Below the pieces are notes generated by a model. The model ran no database searches. It was not told where the DNA came from and saw only the letters and a program-made list of their open reading frames with translations. The position numbers were made by a program, and so were the translations under genes. Of a stretch of DNA of 16,516 nucleotides, positions 1-5,475 are shown piece by piece; the stretch's first letter is position 1, and every line of letters begins with the position of its first letter. Location: the NCBI GenBank assembly GCA_964633725.1, contig CAZWHY010000057.1:1-16516 (forward strand). The letters are read 5' to 3'. The stretch is from Berkiella_A sp964633725 (GTDB lineage Bacteria > Pseudomonadota > Gammaproteobacteria > Berkiellales > Berkiellaceae).

Positions 1-283
1 GTGTAAGCTTTTCAAATATGAGTTGCAGCGCCTCTGGGTGGCCTTTACCAGCTGCAAAACATGCTAAATACAATGGGGTTTGACCTTTGTTATTCTCGTC
101 TTCAGCGGGATGATTAAAATCAAGCTCGGCTAACTTCTTTGGTGTAAGCTTTTCAAAAATTAGTTGCAGTGCCTCCGGGTGGCCTTCACAAGCGGCAGCA
201 CATGCAAAATACAATGGGCTTTTGCCTTTGTCATCCTCGCTCTCAGCGGGATGATTAAGATCCAACGATGCTGAGTACAAATT
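1..283 (-). repeat. 141-bp tandem repeat inside the ankyrin gene
   Basis: The DNA starting at base 1 (gtgtaagcttttcaaa) recurs at 142, giving a period of 141 bp, which is 47 codons. Long stretches of the two units are almost identical at the DNA level. This suggests recent in-frame duplication and a repeat number that can change by recombination. Confidence 0.85.
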
Positions 284-310
284 TATAATATTTTCTAGGA
301 CATTATTCAT
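1..310 (-). CDS. Ankyrin-type repeat protein, N-terminal part (runs off window)
   Basis: This is an N-terminal fragment of 103 codons read on the minus strand from ATG at 308-310; the C-terminus lies beyond base 1. After a short helix-like start it contains two units of a 47-residue repeat. Each has a core with G(K/Q)(S/T)PLY(F/L)AC, followed by GHPEALQLIFEKLT, the first linked to the next unit through PKKLAELDFNHPAE. The G-x-TPL-x-x-AC core is ankyrin-like, but the unit is 14 residues longer than the usual 33, with an extra loop before and after. Ankyrin proteins mediate protein-protein contacts and are often secreted effectors in intracellular bacteria. The gene follows a 48-codon ORF after 25 bases, so the two are probably cotranscribed. 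The ribosome binding site is weak. Product class is fairly sure; the target is unknown. Confidence 0.85.
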   Translation of the reverse strand, partial: MNNVLENIINLYSASLDLNHPAESEDDKGKSPLYFACAAACEGHPEALQLIFEKLTPKKLAELDFNHPAEDENNKGQTPLYLACFAAGKGHPEALQLIFEKLT

Positions 311-335
311 TATCTTATCACTTCTATTTCTTACT

Positions 336-482
336 CTATATGTTACTAACCCATTCATGATTTTCTATTTTAAATATACGTGCAAACATCACACCTTTTT
401 GAAATCTGTATTCACCGTCTATTTCAGATTGTTTTGCATAAATTAATTCTGGAAACAACCCTTTTTTCAAAAAGTTAAACAT
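336..482 (-). CDS. Small hypothetical protein, 48 aa, upstream of ankyrin gene
   Basis: This 48-codon ORF starts at ATG 480-482 and stops at TAG 336-338. A good Shine-Dalgarno GAGGA sits seven bases before the ATG, which is the main support. The product begins MFNFLKKGLFPELIYAKQ and ends NHEWVSNI; it is mixed charged/aromatic with no signal peptide or membrane segment. It lies 25 bases upstream of the ankyrin gene on the same strand, so the two probably form an operon. I do not recognise the family. It could be a genuine small protein or a translated leader for the ankyrin gene. Confidence 0.5.
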   Translation of the reverse strand: MFNFLKKGLFPELIYAKQSEIDGEYRFQKGVMFARIFKIENHEWVSNI

Positions 483-583
483 TTTGACATCCTCAATATA
501 TTGGATCTAATAAACGTGGGGTTCCGTAAAAAATCATTTATCAGAGCCTCACTGCTTATCCCTAGATGGACAATATTAATCAT
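467..583 (-). CDS. Possible 38-aa leader ORF
   Basis: This ORF starts at ATG 581-583 and stops at TGA 467-469, overlapping the start of the 48-codon ORF in another frame. An AAGGGAT stretch about eight bases before the ATG could be a ribosome binding site. The product has 38 residues beginning MINIVHLGISSEALIND, with no recognisable domain. The candidate -10 box at 602-607 would place the transcript start around 595, leaving little room for the ribosome binding site. It may be a non-coding leader. Confidence 0.2.
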   Translation of the reverse strand: MINIVHLGISSEALINDFLRNPTFIRSNILRMSKCLTF

Positions 584-601
584 GAATTGATCCCTTCAAA
601 T

Positions 602-625
602 ACTATAATGTATGTTACCTAACAT
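602..625 (-). promoter_or_regulatory. Candidate promoter with adjacent palindrome for the small ORF/ankyrin operon
   Basis: On the minus strand a TATAGT hexamer (602-607, five of six to TATAAT) lies just upstream of the small ORFs. The 14-bp inverted repeat ATGTTA-CC-TAACAT (612-625) sits immediately behind it, where an operator would overlap the spacer. No clear -35 was found at 17 bp, so if this is a promoter it may need an activator or be repressed at the palindrome. Confidence 0.3.
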
Positions 626-694
626 GACGCTAAAGGTCTAATAACTATTATTAAAGTATTCATAACAATAATTATGGGTATTTACCCCTAATAG

Positions 695-724
695 GTCGAG
701 CAAGCCGACCCCATTACTGACACT
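695..724 (+). repeat. Degenerate copy of a dispersed palindromic element
   Basis: The sequence beginning GTCGAGCAAGCCGACCCCAT matches the reverse complement of 14487-14518 at about 25 of 30 positions by eye. Here the long hairpin seen in the other copy is lost, but a short GGTCG/CGACC stem (694-710) remains. It lies about 170 bp beyond the 3' end of the RAYT gene, which suggests a REP-like element mobilised by such an enzyme. Confidence 0.5.
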
Positions 725-728
725 CTGA

Positions 729-738
729 AGGACACCCT
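729..738. repeat. Left arm of 10-bp inverted repeat around the RAYT gene
   Basis: AAGGACACCC here is the exact reverse complement of GGGTGTCCTT at 1967-1976. The pair encloses about 1.25 kb containing the whole transposase gene and its promoter, so these may be element ends or recognition sites. Confidence 0.4.
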
Positions 739-782
739 TTATAATTTATAACGATAAAATCTATTACTAAAATATTGCCAAA

Positions 783-831
783 GCCCGGAATAATAAGGCA
801 TCAACGATGCTTAGCATCAAATTTTATAAAG
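783..831 (-). pseudogene. Remnant resembling the 5' end of the ankyrin gene
   Basis: By eye this stretch aligns with bases 246-288 inside the ankyrin ORF, with shared blocks CAACGATGCT, CAAATTT and ATAA and a few one- to three-base indels. The order is the same as in the intact gene. On the minus strand it would correspond to codons of the N-terminal helix and first repeat, but the reading frame is broken. It suggests a second, decayed ankyrin copy. Confidence 0.35.
798..818. repeat. Alternating GCATC/GATGC palindrome
   Basis: GCATC-AAC-GATGC-TTA-GCATC can fold as either of two mutually exclusive 5-bp hairpins. On the minus strand it lies just past the RAYT stop and could act as a weak 3' end structure, but no proper T-run follows. 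It overlaps the ankyrin-like remnant, so the symmetry may be accidental. Confidence 0.3.
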
Positions 832-891
832 TTTGAAAATAGGGAGCCGTAAAGAGCATATGAATACCCTTCATCATAATTGCATAAGGCT

Positions 892-1884
892 TTAAGCTGC
901 TAGATAGCTCTGCTTGGCAGAATGTACACCTTTGATAATTCGTTCTCGCTGTTGCATTTGACTAAAATAGGCCAAATGAAACTCATTACCAATAGCATGA
1001 GAGAAACGAGTGCCGATATCTTCAAGCATAGATAACCACCCAGTATTATTAAATTGCAGACGATTCAATATGGGTTTAAGATGAGAGGGAATAACACCTT
1101 TTTTATCTTCTCTGACTACTCGACCAGTATAATCCACCAAATCTAAATAATCAGATAATGGGATATCAATTCCTGCACATTGCTCATTCTGAGTTGTGCT
1201 GTTAAGAGCTAACAAGTGTTCAACTTGTTTTGTATCATTAATAGCTTGAGCATTGCTTGAAAGTTTTTTTGGTTTGATTTGTTTTCTAATATTTTTGATT
1301 CGGTCATAGATTGAGGTAAACTCAGACTCTTCTGGGGTGTTTGTTATCCCTGCCCGAATTGGATTTAAATCTACGTAAACCATAGCACTCAAAACTGCAC
1401 CCTCATCAAGCAAGGCTTGGGATTTAAAACGACTTTCCCAAAACCGTCCCTTACAATTATCTTCCTTATTTGCTGCTCGAGCAAAAGGCTCATTTAGGCA
1501 GCGCATGAACCAGCTAATGTCATATAAACGTCTACGCCATTCAATGATTTTTAGCTTTTTATTTGCATTAAGCTTTGCATCTCGCGGATATATTAAAGAC
1601 CACCTTTGCACCACCTCGGCATCAGACCAGCCGCACGCAGGAGCTTCGTCAACTCGTAAAACCAGGTGATAATGATTGCTCATAATCGCATAGGCACATA
1701 CTTTTATAGAGAAAATAGATACCAAGGATTTTAGCCTCGCCAACATCCATGTTTTTCGATGAGAATAATCTTGCTTAGTATAGCTATCAACACCACAAAG
1801 AAAACTACGGCGTACACAACGTGTCATGCAATGATAAAAAGGCGTAGCTTCTAGGTTTATTTGGACACTTCGAGCTGAGGTCAT
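892..1884 (-). CDS. REP-associated tyrosine transposase (RAYT), Y1/IS200-like HUH enzyme
   Basis: This 330-residue protein has the HUH single-strand transposase fold. It carries the metal-binding HYH motif within SNHYHLVLRVDE (H71, H73) and, after a conserved GRFWESRFKSQALLDE block (147-162), the YVDLNPIRAGI motif whose Tyr170 aligns with the catalytic tyrosine of E. coli TnpA-REP. RAYTs are usually single-copy chromosomal genes that act on REP palindromes rather than autonomous insertion sequences. The ~150-residue C-terminal extension (including DYLDLVDYTGRVVRED) is typical of the long RAYT subgroup. The start at 1882-1884 has AGGAAG nine bases upstream. The gene is intact, has its own promoter and is flanked by palindromic elements. 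Family assignment is secure; whether it is active is not known. Confidence 0.93.
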   Translation of the reverse strand: MTSARSVQINLEATPFYHCMTRCVRRSFLCGVDSYTKQDYSHRKTWMLARLKSLVSIFSIKVCAYAIMSNHYHLVLRVDEAPACGWSDAEVVQRWSLIYPRDAKLNANKKLKIIEWRRRLYDISWFMRCLNEPFARAANKEDNCKGRFWESRFKSQALLDEGAVLSAMVYVDLNPIRAGITNTPEESEFTSIYDRIKNIRKQIKPKKLSSNAQAINDTKQVEHLLALNSTTQNEQCAGIDIPLSDYLDLVDYTGRVVREDKKGVIPSHLKPILNRLQFNNTGWLSMLEDIGTRFSHAIGNEFHLAYFSQMQQRERIIKGVHSAKQSYLAA

Positions 1885-1916
1885 GAACTGATACTTCCTG
1901 TATTTATTACCACTCC

Positions 1917-1945
1917 AATTTACGTTGCTATATGCATAATGTCAA
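1917..1945 (-). promoter_or_regulatory. Sigma70-like promoter of the RAYT gene
   Basis: On the minus strand a perfect TTGACA (-35, 1940-1945) is followed by a 17-bp spacer and TAAATT (-10, 1917-1922, four of six). The expected start is near 1910, giving a leader of about 25 bases that contains the AGGAAG ribosome binding site. Confidence 0.6.
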
Positions 1946-1966
1946 CAAACATCTGTTTTTTAAAAT

Positions 1967-1976
1967 GGGTGTCCTT
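1967..1976. repeat. Right arm of 10-bp inverted repeat around the RAYT gene
   Basis: GGGTGTCCTT is the partner of AAGGACACCC at 729-738. Just beyond it is a short imperfect direct repeat (TTATCATCCTC then TTATCATCTTC, 1976-1997). Confidence 0.4.
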
Positions 1977-2037
1977 ATCATCCTCTTATCATCTTCTGAC
2001 AGCAAAATGTTTTATTATCTGAAAGCCCACAAATATT

Positions 2038-2337
2038 TTAATAGTATCCAGGCTTTAAAAAGCATGAATCTACTTGCCCTTCATTATTAACATAAGTAGT
2101 AACTCCTATAGCTCCAGAGAAAAGTGCAGCTATAGCAATAGCGGCACTTTTCCCAATAATATCCATTAATAAAAACGTGGAAGCTACTCCTAACCCTGCT
2201 CCTAACGCCGCTCCAAGTGCTGATAGCATCAAGGGTTGGACAAAGCAAGAATAGTCAAGATCTTCTTGCGTGTAGTATATAAGCTTTCCGCCTGATACTA
2301 GTGAGATCGATTGTTTGCATAAAATTTCAGAAATCAT
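2038..2337 (-). CDS. Double-glycine leader small membrane-active peptide, bacteriocin/microcin-like
   Basis: This 99-residue protein has an N-terminus MISEILCKQSISLVSGG that ends in the Gly-Gly (residues 16-17) expected of leaders cut by peptidase-containing ABC exporters. The rest is about 82 residues: a polar segment with Cys31, a Gly/Ala-rich hydrophobic stretch with small-residue motifs (about 36-60), a second hydrophobic stretch (64-82), and a polar tail with Cys92. This layout is that of class II bacteriocins/microcins acting on membranes. AAGG lies six bases before the ATG. The tail (NEGQ, VDS, then a Pro) resembles that of the 98-residue protein at 3804, so the two are probably paralogues. 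No exporter or obvious immunity gene is next to it. The leader is less canonical than in the paralogue. Confidence 0.7.
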   Translation of the reverse strand: MISEILCKQSISLVSGGKLIYYTQEDLDYSCFVQPLMLSALGAALGAGLGVASTFLLMDIIGKSAAIAIAALFSGAIGVTTYVNNEGQVDSCFLKPGYY

Positions 2338-2387
2338 AATGAACCTTAGAACTTAATATTTTTTATATAATAAATGTATTGATATAT

Positions 2388-3722
2388 TTATGTGTTACCG
2401 TATTTTTTTAATTCTTCCTGATTTTGAGGAAGGCCGCTATCTTGTCTAGTAGAGCAAAATAGTCCAGCAGAAAAAGCAGCTGGCTGTCCCCATGCAGGCG
2501 AGCTTGGTCTAAAACTATTCAAATATACTTTCCAATTTTTTGATTCAACCCCCAAACAGAAAGCTTCATCGGCGTTGTCATTTGCCAGAGAGTCATCGAT
2601 GCCCCTTACTTTGGCCTTAAAATAAAGCATTGCGGCGTCCTCTCTAGACCTTGCCGGGTGAATGAAAGGGAATAAATTAGTCATGATGGCTGTAAAAGAA
2701 AATGCACAAAGAAGACTATAACTTAATCCCGTTAAGTGCTGAATGGCCGCAATTGCAGCAATGGAAGTGCCAACTAACGTAAATGGAGACAAAAGAAATA
2801 CAATCCATTCAAATAAAGGCGTGCCCATTGACATGATCGATAGCCCCATAGGAATCATTCCTTTAACAAATATATTCATACTTATTTCAAATGACGACAA
2901 GGTAAATATATTTAGCACGGTAGAAGGATATAAAAAAAACATTGCAGCCAATATTATAGATATTGAGATCAAGCTAAATATAAGGCCTTGCCTAACAAAA
3001 ACTTTGTCCCTTAAAATTTTGTTTACTTTGTTTGCTTCATTCTTTAATGTCTCAAGCCTATAATCACAAGATAATTCTAAAAATCCTTTTCTATCCGCAT
3101 AGTCCATTCCGTCTATCAAAGCGCGATCAATTACAAGAGCCTCAAAACTTTCTTTTGCCCCATTATAGATGTTTCTAGAAAATAAAAATAATTCTTTAGA
3201 GGTAAGGTTAGTTGTTTCTATATAAACTCGCTTTACGACGCCACTATACTTAGGTATTACGTTCCCAAAAACAAGCTCGATAACAGCAGCTTCTGAATGG
3301 AATATTCTTCCTTCCTTATCATTGATTCGGTATTTTATAAAACGCCGGTTTGCTTGCTGTGCGGCTTGGGCTGCTGCTAACCCTCTTCTCAAATCGGCAT
3401 CAAAAGCCTGTTGTGCAGCCTGAACGGTTTCCCTTCTTTTTCTCATTTCTGTGTAAAAAGAAAACCTCGGAATCTGAAACTTAATGCTAGGACTACCTTG
3501 TGGGCTTAATAGAAAATCTCTAGCAGCTTTAATGTCAGCATATTTTTTCCGAAATATTTTTTGAATAAACTCAATATCTTTATTGGGTATCTTTTCACTC
3601 AAAGAGACTTGATCTGGATCGAACTTTAATGCCAGCCGTCTATATGATTTTAGAATTTCTGATTCAGAAGGTTTGCTGATAGTAGCAAACCCCATAATTT
3701 TAAGTGCTTGTTCTCTTCTCAT
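2388..3722 (-). CDS. J-like domain membrane protein (HPD changed to DPD)
   Basis: The first ~75 residues look like a J domain: a SEILKSYRRLALKF helix followed by a loop and a KYADIKAARDFLLS helix. The signature HPD is replaced by DPD (about residues 35-37), and the histidine is needed for stimulating DnaK ATPase. The domain may therefore be a J-like binding module rather than a working co-chaperone. An Ala/Gln-rich helix (about 98-126), a soluble middle and roughly four membrane segments (about 246-266, 282-300, 306-328, 333-354) follow, then a ~90-residue tail. I chose ATG at 3720-3722 (444 aa) over the TTG one codon upstream; no strong ribosome binding site is visible for either. It sits between the two double-glycine peptide genes on the same strand, so it might serve their maturation, immunity or trafficking, but that is inference. 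Confidence 0.75.
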   Translation of the reverse strand: MRREQALKIMGFATISKPSESEILKSYRRLALKFDPDQVSLSEKIPNKDIEFIQKIFRKKYADIKAARDFLLSPQGSPSIKFQIPRFSFYTEMRKRRETVQAAQQAFDADLRRGLAAAQAAQQANRRFIKYRINDKEGRIFHSEAAVIELVFGNVIPKYSGVVKRVYIETTNLTSKELFLFSRNIYNGAKESFEALVIDRALIDGMDYADRKGFLELSCDYRLETLKNEANKVNKILRDKVFVRQGLIFSLISISIILAAMFFLYPSTVLNIFTLSSFEISMNIFVKGMIPMGLSIMSMGTPLFEWIVFLLSPFTLVGTSIAAIAAIQHLTGLSYSLLCAFSFTAIMTNLFPFIHPARSREDAAMLYFKAKVRGIDDSLANDNADEAFCLGVESKNWKVYLNSFRPSSPAWGQPAAFSAGLFCSTRQDSGLPQNQEELKKYGNT

Positions 3723-3803
3723 CAATACTACTTATACTGCCTTAGTTCGATTTATATTTATATTAGCTTGTAAATGCCATACCGTTTGAATCGAGCTTAC
3801 TAT

Positions 3804-4100
3804 TTATATAGGCTGAAATTGGGAGTCAACCGTTTTGCATTTTCCATCTTCATCACAAATAAGGTAATAAGTATCACCTAATACAAATTTATAGCTTGTA
3901 CATAAACCAGCTACAAGTCCAACAGGAGCGAAAACCATTGCTCCGAGCACTCCAAAACCACAAGCCCCAATAGCGCCCAATAAAACAGGCATTCCCAGTA
4001 TGCTTTGAAGTTTAAACCCTATTGTTGCTTCGAAAGGAGAAACTGACAGTTCTCCACCTGCTACAAACTTAATCTCTTGCGAGCTCAACTCTCTCATCAT
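3804..4100 (-). CDS. Double-glycine leader bacteriocin/microcin-like peptide
   Basis: The N-terminus MRELSSQEIKFVAGG (from the second Met) matches the classic double-glycine leader pattern LS-x-x-E-(I/L)-x-x-(V/I)-x-GG closely. Cleavage after Gly16 would release about 82 residues beginning ELSVSPFEAT. The core has a Gly/Ala-rich hydrophobic stretch (about 37-72, with Cys47 and Cys67) and an acidic, cysteine-containing tail (ICDEDGKCKTVDS, Cys82 and Cys88) that could form a disulfide. Two adjacent ATGs are possible (4098-4100 and 4095-4097); the second gives the canonical leader and better spacing to the upstream AAGAG. It is paralogous in layout to the 99-residue protein at 2038. It lies 129 bp downstream of the putative immunity gene. 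Most likely role: a secreted antibacterial peptide; the exporter is not in the window. Confidence 0.78.
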   Translation of the reverse strand: MMRELSSQEIKFVAGGELSVSPFEATIGFKLQSILGMPVLLGAIGACGFGVLGAMVFAPVGLVAGLCTSYKFVLGDTYYLICDEDGKCKTVDSQFQPI

Positions 4101-4229
4101 TATCTCTTATATTCTTTTTATTAACTTCTTCAGCCAGAAAATATTCAATATACTTTATTTGTACAATATCTAACGTGGCTTAATCAAAATTGTTGCCCTG
4201 AGAATTTTCAATCAAAACGTTTATTAATA

Positions 4230-4631
4230 TTAGTTTTTGGGCGCAACATCTGGATACCCTTCATCATCATATATTTTGATAGCTTCTTGCCTGAAAATCT
4301 CAATAGCTTGTGGATCTTGGTCATCTAAATCCTCAAAAAAGCTTTCATAATCCCAAGCTTTGGGCAACCTTGTCATAACGTCCATATCATATACTTTCTC
4401 TATTTTTGTAATCCAACTCTTAGGTTGTGTTTGTGTTATAACCTCGAAGCCATCTAGGCTAAAAAAAGCAGGTTCATTGTGTTCTTCTGATTGTATGCAA
4501 ACGCTAATACCATTTTTCGTAGAGCAAAAAATTGCAAGCACTGTATAAACCTTACCTTTTTTCAGCCAAGGACTATCTGTTAAAACTTCTTTTGTGGTTT
4601 CACTTATTATTTCATTGCATTTGATAAGCAT
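4230..4631 (-). CDS. Putative immunity protein for the giant toxin-like protein
   Basis: This is a 133-residue soluble protein with no signal peptide or membrane segment. Its first half looks beta-rich (KGKVYTVLAIFC, GISVCIQS, PAFFSLDGFEVI). The second half is acidic and helical (WDYESFFEDLDDQDPQAIEIF). The pattern of a FEVI strand, a following Trp, then a Trp/aromatic-E-D-x-x-D-DP-x-A-x-x-x-F helix resembles small proteins I have seen encoded beside polymorphic toxins. I cannot name the family. It starts 20 bases inside the 3' end of the giant gene, with GAGGAAAA upstream inside that gene. The overlap suggests translational coupling, as expected for a toxin/immunity pair. Size, acidity and position fit immunity; binding to the toxin tail is inference. 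Confidence 0.72.
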   Translation of the reverse strand: MLIKCNEIISETTKEVLTDSPWLKKGKVYTVLAIFCSTKNGISVCIQSEEHNEPAFFSLDGFEVITQTQPKSWITKIEKVYDMDVMTRLPKAWDYESFFEDLDDQDPQAIEIFRQEAIKIYDDEGYPDVAPKN

Positions 4632-5475
4632 TTTTTCTATTTTCCTCTAAAACTTTATGTGCTGTGTCAGGTTTATATTTTGAGTTTTGTGGTCTTGGCA
4701 ATACATCAAGCCCTTCAACTGGACTTTTAACCTTAAAATCAATATGAGTATAATTTATTTTTTGAGTTACTTGGTTTTGATAAAAGTGAATTTGGGTTCT
4801 TTGCCCCGTAGGGAGTGTAATTGAGTTTGTTTTCATTTTTTTCCAATCTGAAATAATACTTCCATCCTCGGTTAAGGCCTTAATTACGGTTTTATTTATA
4901 AACTTGGAATTGGGAGCCATAGCTGGCCTAGCACTATCTATCGCAATCTGAGTCAATTTTTCTGATTTAGTTAATATACCTGCCTCTTGAAATGCAAAGA
5001 CGGTTTTCATACGGACTGCATTCGCAGCATTACTAGCCCCATATAGCAGGTTATTTGTAATTGTATTATAGCCTGGTGTAAAAGTAACTGGTTTTGTGAA
5101 TAGACTTGCCTCTTTGGCTAAATTCTCACCAATCTCAACCACTTTGCTGGTTCCTTTAACGATTCCCACTGACGGTATTGCCAAGGAAAAACCCAACTCT
5201 GCTAATGCTTTAACACGCTCTTTTTTATCCATCTGGTCAAATGTTTGAGCTAACTCTCTTGCAAACTTTGTAACTTCTAGCTCCTGCCCCATAAGAAATC
5301 TAGCTTTTTCTTCACCAACAAAAGTGCTGAGAAGCTTCACTGCTTTAACAGTTTCTAGATCTTGCCCTGTTAAACCTCGCCCCACGTCTTCTCCAATAAA
5401 GACAACGGCCGCAATGCCCCCCTCAACCAAACCAACTGCGGCACTTGCTGCCGCCTCACCAAACACCCCTGGTAA
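4612..5475 (-). other. C-terminal pre-toxin/toxin-like region of the giant protein
   Basis: Residues about 2964-3250. A Gly/Ala/Val hydrophobic segment (2964-2995) is followed by two similar phrases, LTGQDLETVKAVKLL and LMGQELEVTKFAREL, then a second hydrophobic LGFSLAIPSVGIVKG. The last ~80 residues carry SDWKKMKTNS, a Gly-Gln-Arg turn, QIHFYQN and HIDFKVKSP, and read like a compact independent domain. A hydrophobic linker followed by a short domain and an overlapping small gene is the classic end of a polymorphic toxin. The toxin family is not recognised. Confidence 0.5.

Larger units (their letters stand above)
584..891. other. Non-coding 308-bp region: decayed repeats, no intact gene
   Basis: No credible ORF lies in this gap on either strand. 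It holds the palindrome at 612-625, a copy of a repeat shared with 14487-14518, one arm of a 10-bp inverted repeat, a set of alternating GCATC/GATGC pentamers, and a stretch resembling the ankyrin gene's 5' end. The RAYT gene ends at its right border. It looks like a scar of repeated insertions and decay. Confidence 0.6.

Noticed and set aside
1..283. Possible CRISPR-like direct repeats
   Set aside because: The 141-bp period is in frame with an ankyrin-type protein and there are no short repeats separated by unique spacers.
604..609. Perfect TATAAT on the + strand
   Set aside because: No + strand gene follows within the next kilobase, so it is probably chance in AT-rich DNA; the minus-strand reading is more useful.
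2743..3063. 106-codon + strand frame
   Set aside because: It is antisense to the membrane segments of the J-like protein, whose codons explain the sequence better.
4101..4229. AT-only inverted repeat (AAAATT/AATTTT) after the immunity-like gene as a terminator
   Set aside because: The stem is six A-T pairs only and no T-run follows on the minus strand.
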